NCBI RefSeq assembly: GCF_013391765.2
Contig: NZ_JACBGI020000001.1
Coordinates: 290,639-354,638, forward strand
Reading direction: 5' to 3'
DNA from: Thiomicrorhabdus heinhorstiae
GTDB lineage: Bacteria; Pseudomonadota; Gammaproteobacteria; Thiomicrospirales; Thiomicrospiraceae
Length of the DNA stretch: 64,000 nt
Position numbers and translations under genes: made by a program. The notes below the pieces were generated by a model that did not search any database, had not been told where the DNA came from, and worked only from the letters and a program-made list of their open reading frames with translations. Shown here piece by piece: positions 29,375 through 38,631 of the stretch (position 1 is the stretch's first letter; the number at the start of each line of letters is the position of its first letter).

Positions 29375-29396
29375 AAAAAAGGCGACCGAAGCCGCC
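29375..29396 (-). terminator. Rho-independent terminator of glnS
   Basis: On the minus strand GGCGGC-TTCG-GTCGCC forms a 6-bp stem with a UUCG tetraloop followed by six T residues, 13 bp after the glnS stop codon. Confidence 0.88.
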
Positions 29397-29408
29397 TTTC
29401 TAAACCGT

Positions 29409-31088
29409 TTATTTTTGCTGAGACCATGTATCTCTAAGGGCAACCGTACGGTTAAAGACCAGGCGGTCGTTAATTTTATTATCGCGACAGAAATAACCTT
29501 CACGCTCGCACTGATAAGCCTGCTCAACCGGTGCCTCGGCCATACCCGGTTCGACAAAGCCGTTTTTAACAATCAATGAATCCGGATTCAAGACCGACTC
29601 GAAATCCTCGGCCTTGCCCGGATTCGGCACAGTGAATAAACGGTCATAGACACGGAATTCGGCCGGGAGCGCTTTCGTCGCCTCGACAAAGTGAATGACA
29701 CCTTTTACCTTACGCCCGTCAGCCGGGTTTTTGCCTAGAGTTTCCGGATCGTAAGAGCAGTAAATCGTGGTGAAATTGCCATCAACATCAGTTTCGAAAC
29801 GCTCGCCTTTAATGATGTAGGCGTTACGCAAACGTACTTCCTTATTGATCGCCAAACGCTGATATTTTCCGTTCGGGGCGATTTCCATAAAGTCGGCACG
29901 ATCGATGTACAATTCGCGGCTAAAGAATATCTCGCGTTTGCCCATCGCTTCGTTTTGCGGGTGAATTGGCGCCTGAATCACTTCCACTTCGCCTTCTGGA
30001 TAGTTCTCGATCACCACTTTAATCGGGTCCATCACAGCCATAGTACGCGGTGCAACCTTATTTAAATCATCGCGAACGGCCGCTTCAAGAATGCCCATCT
30101 CGGTCATGCTGTCAACTTTGGAAATCCCGATCCGTTCGGCAAAGTCACGCACCGAAGCCGGCGTGTAACCGCGACGGCGCATACCGGAAATTGTCGGCAT
30201 ACGCGGATCATCCCAGCCTTCAACCAGCTTATCGCTCACCAGTTGGTGCAGCTTTCGCTTGGACATCACCGTATATTCCAGGTTCAAACGCGAGAATTCA
30301 TACTGATGCGGACGGTCAGGACGACTGAAGTCATCAAGATTATCAAGCAACCAATCGTAAATGCGGCGGTTATCCTGGAATTCCAACGTACAAAGCGAGT
30401 GGGTTACCCCTTCAATTCCGTCGGAAATACAGTGTGCAAAATCGTACATCGGATAAATACACCACTCATCGCCGGTCTGGTGATGATGCTCGAAGCGAAC
30501 ACGGTAAAGCGTCGGATCGCGCATGCACATGAACGAAGAAGCCATATCGATTTTCGCACGCAGAACGCACTCGCCTTCTTTAAAACCGCCGGCACGCATT
30601 TTTTCGAACAACGCCAGGTTTTCTTGCGGCGACGTGTCGCGATAAGGACTGTTTTTCCCCGGTTCTTTCAAGGTTCCACGATATTCACGGGTTTCTTCGG
30701 CATTAAGAAAGCAAACGTAAGCCAAGCCTTTATTAATCAGCTCAACCGCATATTGATAAAACTTTTCGAAATAGTTTGAGGAGTAGCAAGGCTCGCCTTC
30801 CCAATGAAAACCTAACCAGCGCACATCTTTTTTGATGGACTCAACATATTCAACATCTTCTTTGGCCGGATTGGTGTCATCGAAACGCAGATTGCATTTT
30901 CCCTGGTAGTCCTCAGCCAAACCGAAGTTCAAACAGATGGATTTGGCGTGACCGATGTGTAGATAACCATTCGGTTCAGGCGGAAAACGTGTACACACGC
31001 GATCGTGCAGATGATTAGCTAAATCGTCGTTAATAATATTGCGGATAAAATTGACTGGACGCTCGATCCCTTCCGGCTTATTGCTCAT
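29409..31088 (-). CDS. glnS: Glutamine--tRNA ligase
   Basis: Class I synthetase charging tRNA-Gln. HIGH signature HIGH lies in [22 protein letters not shown] near the N terminus, the KMSKS equivalent is VMSKRKL, and the C-terminal anticodon-binding beta-barrel domain is complete, ending DTWSQQK. The acceptor-binding region includes [22 protein letters not shown]. 559 aa is normal. Presence of GlnRS means direct glutaminylation, typical of gammaproteobacteria. It has its own extended -10 promoter and terminator. Confidence 0.98.
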   Translation of the reverse strand: MSNKPEGIERPVNFIRNIINDDLANHLHDRVCTRFPPEPNGYLHIGHAKSICLNFGLAEDYQGKCNLRFDDTNPAKEDVEYVESIKKDVRWLGFHWEGEPCYSSNYFEKFYQYAVELINKGLAYVCFLNAEETREYRGTLKEPGKNSPYRDTSPQENLALFEKMRAGGFKEGECVLRAKIDMASSFMCMRDPTLYRVRFEHHHQTGDEWCIYPMYDFAHCISDGIEGVTHSLCTLEFQDNRRIYDWLLDNLDDFSRPDRPHQYEFSRLNLEYTVMSKRKLHQLVSDKLVEGWDDPRMPTISGMRRRGYTPASVRDFAERIGISKVDSMTEMGILEAAVRDDLNKVAPRTMAVMDPIKVVIENYPEGEVEVIQAPIHPQNEAMGKREIFFSRELYIDRADFMEIAPNGKYQRLAINKEVRLRNAYIIKGERFETDVDGNFTTIYCSYDPETLGKNPADGRKVKGVIHFVEATKALPAEFRVYDRLFTVPNPGKAEDFESVLNPDSLIVKNGFVEPGMAEAPVEQAYQCEREGYFCRDNKINDRLVFNRTVALRDTWSQQK

Positions 31089-31162
31089 GGAAATACAAAA
31101 CCTATAACAAACTCTTCAAGACAAACGGGCCGAGAAAACGGCCCATGAAATAAATGCGCTTG

Positions 31163-31190
31163 ATTATAGCATATAAAAGGCATTTGCAAG
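31163..31190 (-). promoter_or_regulatory. Probable glnS promoter (extended -10)
   Basis: The minus strand shows TGCTATAAT, a consensus extended -10, about 75 bp upstream of the glnS start. A CTTGCA/TTGCAA -35-like element lies 15-16 bp upstream of it, within a TTGCAAGTTGCTTGCAA inverted repeat. Confidence 0.6.
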
Positions 31191-31271
31191 TTGCTTGCAA
31201 ACTGTTATTGAGACCCGAAAAACAATATTACTCCACCCTTTCAAAAGGCGAAAAGAGTCGAGTAATTTAAG

Positions 31272-31607
31272 CTATTTGACAAGAAGATCCATCAACCTCG
31301 TATGCAGCCTTTCCAGTACTGCAATATTTTCCTGGCTGCGTTCAGGATTGAATCTCGGATCTTCCAAGGCATCGAGATTCATCTGCCACAAGCGGCGACA
31401 AGTATGCAGAGTGACCCTGAGCTCGTACGGAGTTGGATTACCGGCTACCGCCCAATCGCCAGGCATCATAAATACCTCTTTACAACGAAAAGTAGCTACT
31501 TTGTTATCTGCTTTACCTTCACCGGCACTGCCCTGAGTTTTTTGGAAGTCAGGGCGCTTGGATTGTTTAGGTAAAGTCTTAGGGTTTAAAACCGTCACAC
31601 TTGCCAT
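31272..31607 (-). CDS. Uncharacterised small protein
   Basis: 111-aa protein that I do not recognise. The first 35 residues are basic and low in complexity; the centre contains CKEVFMMPGDWAVAGNPTPYELRV; the C-terminal third is helical (NIAVLERLHTRLMDLLVK). Two cysteines (CKEV, TCRR) could bind a metal, but the spacing is unlike known motifs. No signal peptide or membrane segment. The start is well supported by AAGGAG 7 nt upstream. It lies upstream of glnS on the same strand with a glnS promoter between. Confidence 0.7.
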   Translation of the reverse strand: MASVTVLNPKTLPKQSKRPDFQKTQGSAGEGKADNKVATFRCKEVFMMPGDWAVAGNPTPYELRVTLHTCRRLWQMNLDALEDPRFNPERSQENIAVLERLHTRLMDLLVK

Positions 31608-31965
31608 AGTTTTCTCCTTATAACGGGGGAAATCAACAATTAAAAAGACCTTACCTCTCGCTTCCAGTATAAAAACCTACTGCATGACCCGGAAATAGTT
31701 TTTTGTAATAGTAATCCTTAATAAATGTAATACCTATCTATAGGTTTTTTCTTCTCCAAGCCCAAAATCACTCTATTGACAGGCATCACGCTTCGTCCTA
31801 GTATGAGAATCTCATTGATTAAGTATTTTCTCTCACTCCTCGTTCTTTAAAATTCGAAACGTTTGTCATTCGCGGGCTAAATCGACGACAAACTTGCTTA
31901 GTTAACAAGCTGGAATTCAATACATATAACACTGAATTCGCGCTTTCTTTTAAGGAGAAGTCACC
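31608..31965. other. Intergenic region with divergent starts and a small hairpin
   Basis: No reading frame of note. ACCTA-TCTA-TAGGT followed by six T residues (about 31732-31752) is a weak terminator-like hairpin on the plus strand. The remainder is leader for the NlpC/P60-type gene, including its promoter, and promoter sequence for the small gene on the minus strand. Confidence 0.5.
31776..31804 (+). promoter_or_regulatory. Sigma70 promoter of the NlpC/P60-type gene
   Basis: A perfect TTGACA is followed after exactly 17 bp by TAGTAT. Transcription would start about 31811 and leave a leader of about 155 nt before the start codon. Confidence 0.65.
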
Positions 31966-32631
31966 ATGACTGCAATCACTATAGAATATCAAGAAGCCCG
32001 CAAACGAATGATGCCCGGAGACGTGATCGCCTTCGGTGGTAAAGGTCATTTTTCAGAAATCATTAAATTCGCTACACTATCTGCCGTTTCGCATGTCGGG
32101 GTTATTTTGCAAACCAAAGTAACTGATGATGACAGCGACCGTTTTTTCAATCAAATCATTGAATCCACATCTCTGAACGGTTTTAACGGTGTCAATATCT
32201 CGCGCTTCAGCGATCGTTTAAATAATTATGAGGGTGAAATATGGTGGTTACCGCTTAACCGCCAGTTGAGAGAACAACGGTTCGATTCCAAAGCCTTCTA
32301 TGAATTTCTTTTTAATCAGGCCAGGGAACGTAAAGGCTACGATATGCCGCAAGCAATTAAATCAGCTCTCGACGTGCTCGATCAATTGCCGTTCGACACC
32401 CACGGTCCGGGATATAACCGGGAAGATTTCAGCAAATTTTTCTGCTCTGAACTGGTAGCAGCCGGTTTAGAAAAAGCCGGTACGGTCGGTACTGTCAATG
32501 CATCGGAAGTAACACCAATCGATTTATGTCGTTGGAACATTTACGAAACAGAGTATTTCCGCTTGAAAGGCGATCCGGAAAAAAGAATTTCTAAATACAA
32601 CACTCTCCAACCTTCTGATTGGAATGTCTAA
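31966..32631 (+). CDS. Permuted NlpC/P60 (YiiX-like) enzyme
   Basis: 221-aa protein of the circularly permuted NlpC/P60 papain-like group (YiiX/YaeF/LRAT-like). The N-terminal MMPGDVIAFGGKGHFSEIIKFAT plus SHVGVIL supplies the catalytic histidine and the C-terminal FFCSELVAAGLEKAG supplies the catalytic cysteine, the reversed order typical of this group. Members act as amidases, peptidases or lipid-modifying enzymes. There is no signal peptide, so it is probably cytosolic. The start has AAGGAGAAGTCACC upstream, a strong site. Convergent with the DUF815 gene. Confidence 0.83.
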   Translation: MTAITIEYQEARKRMMPGDVIAFGGKGHFSEIIKFATLSAVSHVGVILQTKVTDDDSDRFFNQIIESTSLNGFNGVNISRFSDRLNNYEGEIWWLPLNRQLREQRFDSKAFYEFLFNQARERKGYDMPQAIKSALDVLDQLPFDTHGPGYNREDFSKFFCSELVAAGLEKAGTVGTVNASEVTPIDLCRWNIYETEYFRLKGDPEKRISKYNTLQPSDWNV

Positions 32632-32689
32632 GAAGCGAATTCAGCCGGGCAATGTCAATCTGACCGGCTGACATAGGAAAATAGCGAAA

Positions 32690-33463
32690 TTAACGATTAG
32701 TTTCGAAATCGATTTTAAACTGTCTGGCGGTTCGACCACTGCGGCCCCCGCGCGAAGTCGCAAAGCGTGCCGCCAAGCGATGTAACTCTTCACGGTCTCC
32801 ATCAAAGTCGACAAACAACTTATCGACCATTTGCAGATAAACATCCTGAATCGGCGCGTAAAACGACAGACTCAGACCAAAGCGGTCCGCCAGAGACAGA
32901 GACTCTTCGATGTTATCACCGTAATGCAATTCGCCGTTTGGATTGACGCGCACATTTTGATTGTCACTGCCTTTTTCCGGCAGCAGATGTCGGCGATTCG
33001 ACGTCGCCATCATTAGAATATTCTGCGGCGGCAGTTCAATCGAACCTTCCATCAACACCTTCATATGACGGTAGCGTTTATCACCGGCTTCAAAGGTCAG
33101 ATCATCGCAATACAGAATAAACTTCCAGGGTTCGTCGCGTAATTGATCACTGATTTCCGGAAGATCTTCAATATCGTCTTTCTCAACCTCGACCACCCTT
33201 AACCGCTGATCATGGTAGTGATTTAAAGCCGCTTTGATCAATGACGATTTCCCGGTTCCTCGCGCTCCCCAAAGCAGAACGTGGTTCGCCTCTTCGCCGC
33301 GCAAAAAAGCTTGCAGATTAAGGTTAAAACGGCGTTTTTGTTCGTCAATGCCCAAAAGATCGCCCATTCCGATCGGATCCAATGCCTTAACGGCGCGGAG
33401 CTTTTGTTTACGGCTGCGCCAGACCGCAGCGCGGGTTTTATGCCAATCAATCTTCTTAGACAT
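32690..33463 (-). CDS. DUF815 family AAA+ ATPase
   Basis: 257-aa P-loop ATPase of the DUF815 family. Walker A GARGTGKSS is at 66-74, a Walker B-like FILYCDDLTF near 115-124, and a sensor-like MMATSNRRHLLPE follows. An arginine/glycine-rich SRGGRSGRTARQF motif near the C terminus is common in the family. Function unknown; AAA-type remodelling is presumed. It overlaps the preceding SbmA/BacA-like transporter gene by 8 bp, so the two are expected to be co-translated. Confidence 0.9.
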   Translation of the reverse strand: MSKKIDWHKTRAAVWRSRKQKLRAVKALDPIGMGDLLGIDEQKRRFNLNLQAFLRGEEANHVLLWGARGTGKSSLIKAALNHYHDQRLRVVEVEKDDIEDLPEISDQLRDEPWKFILYCDDLTFEAGDKRYRHMKVLMEGSIELPPQNILMMATSNRRHLLPEKGSDNQNVRVNPNGELHYGDNIEESLSLADRFGLSLSFYAPIQDVYLQMVDKLFVDFDGDREELHRLAARFATSRGGRSGRTARQFKIDFETNR

Positions 33464-34451
33464 TGTTTTTCTCGCCGACAGCCTTAGGATCAGGATGATT
33501 ATCGATCAAATGGGTTTCAAATTCGCGCAAACGCTTGATGACCGACAGGAATTTGGTAATGTCAGTCCAACGATCGATAAAGAAGTTAAAACCATCGTTA
33601 ACCTTCCCGAAAGCATTGCCGGTCTGCGTCACCACCCCAAGGGTAATCACTCCGCCAAACAGTGACGGCGCCATCATCAGATACGGCAGAACGATCATCA
33701 ACTGGCCATAGATATTCGACCACAGATTGAAATAGGTGTAATGATTGAACAGACGGAAATAGTTCGGGCGCAGTCCTAAAAACAGTTCGGCCATGGTCGG
33801 CATATTGGCATAGGTCTTATCGTCCTCGGAATAGACCAGATGCTTACGATAACTCGCTTCGACCCGCTGGTTATTATATTCCAGCCCCGGCAGTTTAATC
33901 CCAACCAGAAACGAAATCAGCATAGCCCCAATAGAAGTCAGCATGGCAACCCAGACCAGAGACCCCGGAATTTCCGCCAACCACGGAATCGTCATCTGTT
34001 CGGACAAAGCCCAGAGAATCGGAATAAAGGCAATCAGCGTCAAAACCGAGCGGAAGAAACCCAAACCGAGCGATTCAAGCGCATTGGCGAATTGATAGGT
34101 GTCTTCCTGGATACGCTGTGATGCCCCTTCGATATTCCCCGGATGGGAACTCCAATAAGGCAGATAATAGAACGTAATCGCCTGACGCCAGCGGAAAGCA
34201 TAATGGCGTGCAAAATAGCTGGAAGCTATGGCGGCAAAAATATATGGAATTGCTATGTAGAGAAACTGGAGCATCTTTTCCCAGAAAGCGTTGATATCGT
34301 TCGCTGCCTGCAGAATGTCGTAAAACTCTTTATACCATTGGTTCAAAAGAACCGTCATTTGCACCTGGAAAATCACCAGAGCAAACAAAAGAGCCAAACC
34401 GCCCCACGCCCAAAGAGCCCACTCTTTGGTTCCAAAAAAACTCTTTAACAT
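33456..34451 (-). CDS. SbmA/BacA-like peptide transporter
   Basis: 331-aa inner-membrane protein of the SbmA/BacA family, which imports peptides (and antimicrobial peptides) using the proton gradient and lacks an ATPase domain. About seven hydrophobic helices are seen. Family motifs include RWRQAITFYYLPYWSSHPGNIEGASQRIQEDTYQFA and SYRKHLVYSEDDKTYANMPTM, and the C terminus has DRWTDITKFLSVIKRLREFE. No nucleotide-binding domain follows, which separates it from the longer YddA-type exporters. ATTCTCATT-containing sequence just upstream could be regulatory. Coupled to the DUF815 gene. Confidence 0.88.
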   Translation of the reverse strand: MLKSFFGTKEWALWAWGGLALLFALVIFQVQMTVLLNQWYKEFYDILQAANDINAFWEKMLQFLYIAIPYIFAAIASSYFARHYAFRWRQAITFYYLPYWSSHPGNIEGASQRIQEDTYQFANALESLGLGFFRSVLTLIAFIPILWALSEQMTIPWLAEIPGSLVWVAMLTSIGAMLISFLVGIKLPGLEYNNQRVEASYRKHLVYSEDDKTYANMPTMAELFLGLRPNYFRLFNHYTYFNLWSNIYGQLMIVLPYLMMAPSLFGGVITLGVVTQTGNAFGKVNDGFNFFIDRWTDITKFLSVIKRLREFETHLIDNHPDPKAVGEKNNV

Positions 34452-34544
34452 AGCCTTCTTATTCTCATTCTTATTTTTAGTGCCGACGATTTGCTTTCAT
34501 CGGAACGTTTCCAAGAAACGGATACAACCACCAACGGCTCCCCG

Positions 34545-34602
34545 GTCACTTATTCTCAATTTCGTTATCATCTTAACCTTGCGATTTATTGAGAATAGTG
34601 AC
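34545..34602. repeat. Long inverted repeat upstream of the SbmA/BacA-like gene
   Basis: GTCACTTATTCTCAAT (34545-34560) is the reverse complement of ATTGAGAATAGTGAC (34588-34602) apart from one extra base, separated by 27 bp. It is not followed by a T-tract on either strand, so it is not a standard terminator. A third copy of the core ATTCTCA occurs near 34463, close to the transporter start codon, suggesting a regulator-binding site family. Confidence 0.6.
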
Positions 34603-34642
34603 GACATCTTGGAAGATACTCTACCTTCAGACCGAGATCGCT

Positions 34643-35206
34643 TTAATGCACATCTGCTTGCGAATAATGTAGTTTAACCAGCTTAACGACTTTATCGCCG
34701 CCCTTCTCTTTAAAACGCATAAAACTCGGATCTTCATCAATACGGTCGTAGTTTTCGTCCATATACGCCATGCGTCCTTCGTAATAGCTCTGCAAAATCG
34801 AATCTTCGAGCGTCCAGCCTTTTGGAAAAGCCGCCTGTTGTGCTTGAGCCGGTTTCAAACTCGCCAGGCAAATCAAGGTTCCGTCTTTCATTTTCTGAAA
34901 TCCGATCTGCAGCCAAGGACAGATCACCTCCAGCTCGCCGAATTGAGTTACCAGAACCATATCTCCGGCCTGAACTTCACCGTTAACTTCGACACGCTCC
35001 TGCAAACCGCCTTCAATCAGCTGCTTACCGAATGCCTGCATCTCTTCAAGACGCAAAAAACCAATACGCAGTAAATTTTGATCGGCACAGATCGCCATCG
35101 GATGTAAATTTCCCTGAACCTTTTGCAAAGCCTCCAAGGCTTTGGGATTTTGCTGAGCTTTTTCTTTATTGATGATAATCGAATAACCTTCAACCAGAAC
35201 CGACAT
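34643..35206 (-). CDS. Uncharacterised soluble protein
   Basis: 187-aa protein that I do not recognise. It has no signal peptide or membrane segment and one pair of cysteines (MAICADQN and VICPWLQ region). The centre alternates beta-strands (GDMVLVTQFGELEVICPWLQIGF), the C-terminal part is charged (YMDENYDRIDEDPSFMRFKEKGGDKVVKLVKLHY). The start has CAGGAG upstream. Between serA and the SbmA/BacA-like gene on the same strand but with gaps of 130 and 190 bp, so operon membership is doubtful. Confidence 0.72.
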   Translation of the reverse strand: MSVLVEGYSIIINKEKAQQNPKALEALQKVQGNLHPMAICADQNLLRIGFLRLEEMQAFGKQLIEGGLQERVEVNGEVQAGDMVLVTQFGELEVICPWLQIGFQKMKDGTLICLASLKPAQAQQAAFPKGWTLEDSILQSYYEGRMAYMDENYDRIDEDPSFMRFKEKGGDKVVKLVKLHYSQADVH

Positions 35207-35336
35207 TGGAATACTCCTGTTTTTGTATTTAGCTTTTATAGCTTTTTGAATCGCATCCCCGATACTGCGAAATGTAATACTGTAAATTTACATTGAAAAC
35301 GCCCATCATAAAACGAGATGCAAGCACTGAAAAGCC

Positions 35337-36518
35337 CTAACCGCACAGCCTTGCCGATAAAACGTTCGGTAATTGACGCAAACGCAGCAATAACGTCTGA
35401 TCGACTTCCCCTTGCAGGTCGATAAGAGTATAAGCAATCTCTCCACGAGATTTATTGATCATATCTTCGATGTTAAGATTTTCCCGGCCTAATGTTTCGG
35501 TAATTTCCGCCAGAATCCCCGCCTGATTGCGGTTAACAATCGCAATTCGGCTAATACCGTCGCCTTGAGGTTCGACAGGCACATTCGGCAGATTGACCGA
35601 ATCCTGCACTATACCGTGTTCCAAAAACGCTTTCAGATTTCGAATCACCTGAATCGCCGACTGCTCTTCGGCTTCTAGCGTCGAAGCCCCCAAATGCGGA
35701 AAACTCAAAACTTGCGGCAAGTGTGCCAAACCCGCACTCGGGAAGTCAGTGACATAGGCATGCAGTTTCGCCTGTTCCAGTAATGCTTTCAGAGGCTCTT
35801 CGACCACAATTTCCCCACGTGAAAAATTCAATAAAATCGCTCCGGTCGGTAGTAAGTTAAGACGTTCCTCATTCAGCATTCCGCGTGTCGAATCAAGCAA
35901 CGGCACATGCACGGTCACCACATCGCATTTCTGTAGCAGAGATTCCAAACGGTCACATTGATGCACCGCCGAATTCAGATGCCAGGCGTGGTGTACCGAT
36001 ATGACCGGGTCGTAACCGTAGACATCCATCCCGAGTGCGAAAGCAGCATTGGCGACCTTAACGCCGATCGCCCCCAGGCCGATCACCCCCAGTTTCTTCC
36101 CTGCCAGTTCAAAGCCGGAAAAACGCTTTTTGCCGCTCTCGACCAACTTACTCGGCTGGTCGGAGTTTAAATCCAATTGACGAACAAATTCGGCGGCCGG
36201 GTAAAGGTTCCGCGCCGCCATCAACATGGCTGCCATCACCAGTTCTTTCACTGCATTAGCATTCGCGCCGGGGGCATTGAACACCGCCACTCCGGCTTCA
36301 TTCATTTTCGCTAACGGAATATTATTGACCCCGACACCGGCTCGACCGACAGCTAATAAAGACGGCGGAATTTCCAGTTGCTGCATATCGGCAGAACGCA
36401 CCAGAATCGCTTCGGCGTCTTCCTGCTCGCCGCTTTCTTCAAAAATCCGGTACTGCGGTTCACCTAACAGTGCCAGGCCGCTTGGCGCAATCTGATTTAA
36501 CACCCGAATCCGTTTCAT
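35337..36518 (-). CDS. serA: D-3-phosphoglycerate dehydrogenase
   Basis: NAD-dependent oxidation of 3-phosphoglycerate, first step of serine synthesis. The catalytic/NAD domain has GKKLGVIGLGAIGVKVA (about 138-154), HVPLLDSTRGMLNEE and FPHLGASTLEAEEQSA carrying the active-site histidine. A C-terminal ACT domain (about 323-393; RIAIVNRNQAGILAEITETL) senses amino acids, usually serine. At 393 aa it is the short, single-ACT form. 14 bp downstream of the ABC permease gene's end on the same strand, but its product is unrelated to the exporter. Confidence 0.94.
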   Translation of the reverse strand: MKRIRVLNQIAPSGLALLGEPQYRIFEESGEQEDAEAILVRSADMQQLEIPPSLLAVGRAGVGVNNIPLAKMNEAGVAVFNAPGANANAVKELVMAAMLMAARNLYPAAEFVRQLDLNSDQPSKLVESGKKRFSGFELAGKKLGVIGLGAIGVKVANAAFALGMDVYGYDPVISVHHAWHLNSAVHQCDRLESLLQKCDVVTVHVPLLDSTRGMLNEERLNLLPTGAILLNFSRGEIVVEEPLKALLEQAKLHAYVTDFPSAGLAHLPQVLSFPHLGASTLEAEEQSAIQVIRNLKAFLEHGIVQDSVNLPNVPVEPQGDGISRIAIVNRNQAGILAEITETLGRENLNIEDMINKSRGEIAYTLIDLQGEVDQTLLLRLRQLPNVLSARLCG

Positions 36519-36532
36519 ATTTGTCGCTTTCC

Positions 36533-37663
36533 TTAATCCAAAGTTCGTCTATAACGTTTCATCGCAATGGCACCGACTACCAGCATAAAAAGGCCGATGG
36601 CGGCAAATTCATTCAGTAAAGCCATTCCCGGCGTATCCTTAAGCATCACTCCACGAATAATCCGCAAAAAATGCGTTAGCGGCAGAGCTTCGCCGATCCA
36701 CTGCGCCCAGATCGGCATACCTCGAAACGGGAACATGAATCCCGACAGCAGAATCGACGGCAGGAAGAAAAAGATCGTCAACTGCATCGCTTGCATCTGT
36801 GATCGGGCAATGGTGCTGAAAGTAAAACCAAGGGCCAGATTGGCAAGAATGAACAGACTGACGCCGAGAGCCAGCACCGACATGGAACCGGCAAAGGGCA
36901 CCCTGAAAAGGAAGTGCGCCGCAGCCAGAATAATAAACGTCTGGATGATCCCGACAAAAATATACGGCGTAATTTTGCCGAACATCACCTGATAAGGCTT
37001 AACCGGCATGGCAAGCAGGTTTTCCATTGTGCCGCGTTCCACTTCGCGTGTCATTGCCATTGAAGTGATCATGACCATCGTCATGGTCAAAATCACCCCG
37101 ACCAGGCCGGGAACGATATTGTATTGGGTGATGCCTTCCGGGTTATAGGCACGATGTACCACGACATCGACCGGGTCTGCGGAAACCGCCAGATAACTCA
37201 AAGGACCGGTTAAATCGGGTTGCAGCGCCTGCAGGACAATCTGGCGGATTTGCGCCATCGCATTTGAGGCCGCCGCCGGATCGGAAGCATCCGCCTCCAG
37301 CAACAGCTGCGGCTGTTCGCCACGAATCAACGCCTTGGTAAAACCGGCCGGAATCGACAACACGAAAGACACCTTGCCGTCGCGCAATAAAGACTCGGTC
37401 TCTTCGCCGTTACCGGTCGTTAATATAAAATCGAAATAATCCGAATTTTTCATGCCGGTCAGGATCGACCGTACCATCGGCGTCTGCTCTTCGACGTGCA
37501 CCGCCGTAGCCAGATGCTTCGGATCGGTGTTGATCGCATAACCGAACAGTACCAACTGTACCACAGGGATCATCAGAATCATTGCAAAGGTCAAGCGGTC
37601 ACGACTCATCTGAATCATCTCTTTGCTGAGAATCGCAAAAATACCGTTCAAACTCCTCAACAT
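36533..37663 (-). CDS. ABC-2 type exporter permease (YbhR/YhhJ-like)
   Basis: 376-aa integral membrane subunit of an ABC exporter. An N-terminal helix (about 22-42, MILMIPVVQLVLFGYAINT) is followed by a large periplasmic region (about 50-175) and about five helices near the C terminus. The conserved EVERGTMENLLAMPVKPYQVMFGK coupling region is present. With the ATPase and periplasmic adaptor genes immediately upstream it forms a YbhG-F-S/R-like tripartite exporter; only one permease gene is present, so it may homodimerise. The substrate is unknown; drugs or lipid-like molecules are usual. Confidence 0.9.
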   Translation of the reverse strand: MLRSLNGIFAILSKEMIQMSRDRLTFAMILMIPVVQLVLFGYAINTDPKHLATAVHVEEQTPMVRSILTGMKNSDYFDFILTTGNGEETESLLRDGKVSFVLSIPAGFTKALIRGEQPQLLLEADASDPAAASNAMAQIRQIVLQALQPDLTGPLSYLAVSADPVDVVVHRAYNPEGITQYNIVPGLVGVILTMTMVMITSMAMTREVERGTMENLLAMPVKPYQVMFGKITPYIFVGIIQTFIILAAAHFLFRVPFAGSMSVLALGVSLFILANLALGFTFSTIARSQMQAMQLTIFFFLPSILLSGFMFPFRGMPIWAQWIGEALPLTHFLRIIRGVMLKDTPGMALLNEFAAIGLFMLVVGAIAMKRYRRTLD

Positions 37664-37668
37664 CCGTA

Positions 37669-38631
37669 TTATCCCTTGCCTGACGTATTGGACTGCATAT
37701 GTTGCATTTGACTCAAAGCGATAAAGGCGTCCTCCAGGCCGGTTTCAATCTCCTGCCACTGCAAACCATCGCCAAACTCGCCAATAGCTGCCTGCAAAGC
37801 TTGCCGATCCCTAGCGCTGATGTGCAGTGCAGCACCGAAATAAGACGCGTAATCGACACGATCGTCGCGGCGAAACGCTTCGACTCTTTCACGCGCGCCG
37901 TCACCTGTGGCTTTAAAGGTCACCAAACCGACTTCCTTGACGATCTCCTGCACCCGGCCTTGAACCATGATCTTGCCATGCGATAGATAAACAATCCGGT
38001 CACAGCGCTCTGCTTCGTCCATATAGTGAGTTGAAACCAGTACCGTCATACCGGAGCCTGCAAGTCGATGTATCTCGTCCCAGAAGTCACGCCGTGCCTG
38101 TGGGTCGACTCCTGCGGTCGGCTCGTCGAGCAGCAGTAAAGCCGGATTATGCATCGTGACTGCGGCCAGCGCCAAACGCTGTTTCCAACCACCAGACAAA
38201 TGGCCTGCCAGTTGATGCTGTCGATCAAACAGCCCGAGAGTTTTCAAGGTTTCGTCAACCACCTGTTTGATTGGATGCAACTGGTATAGGCGTGCGACAA
38301 ACGCCAGATTCTCGCGAATAGTCATATCTTCCCAGAAAGAGAATTTCTGGGTCATATAGCCAGTGGCCTTCTTGATGGCATCCGCCTCTTTCTGAATATC
38401 CAGCCCCAGGCAGTTGCCATATCCCGACGTCGGCTCCAACAGACCGCAGATCATGCGAATCGTCGTAGTTTTGCCTGAACCGTTAGGTCCGAGAAATCCC
38501 CAAACTTGACCGCGCGGCATTTGAATACTGACCTTATCGACGGCACGCTTACTTCCGAAATCCTTTACCAGATCGCATACATCAATGGCCAGGTCGTCGG
38601 AAAGATTTTGCTGTAGTGCTTTCTCTCTCAT
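37669..38631 (-). CDS. ABC exporter ATP-binding protein
   Basis: 320-aa ATPase subunit. Walker A GPNGSGKT at 48-55, Q-loop MTQKFSFWEDMT, signature LSGGWKQR (about 149) and Walker B LLLLDEPTAGVD (about 168) followed by STHYMDEA with the switch histidine. It has a short C-terminal regulatory domain. It overlaps the adaptor gene by 4 bp and lies 5 bp before the permease gene, so the three genes are one operon. All catalytic residues are intact. Confidence 0.95.
   Translation of the reverse strand: MREKALQQNLSDDLAIDVCDLVKDFGSKRAVDKVSIQMPRGQVWGFLGPNGSGKTTTIRMICGLLEPTSGYGNCLGLDIQKEADAIKKATGYMTQKFSFWEDMTIRENLAFVARLYQLHPIKQVVDETLKTLGLFDRQHQLAGHLSGGWKQRLALAAVTMHNPALLLLDEPTAGVDPQARRDFWDEIHRLAGSGMTVLVSTHYMDEAERCDRIVYLSHGKIMVQGRVQEIVKEVGLVTFKATGDGARERVEAFRRDDRVDYASYFGAALHISARDRQALQAAIGEFGDGLQWQEIETGLEDAFIALSQMQHMQSNTSGKG

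Noticed and set aside
29348..29572. N-terminal extension of the DUF3010 frame into glnS.
   Set aside because: The extension would overlap the glnS terminator and coding end; the internal ATG has a strong ribosome site and the family's first strand.
31184..31200. TTGCAAGTTGCTTGCAA repeat near glnS as a regulator operator.
   Set aside because: It overlaps the -35 area of a convincing promoter; a single short repeat is not enough to propose a regulator.
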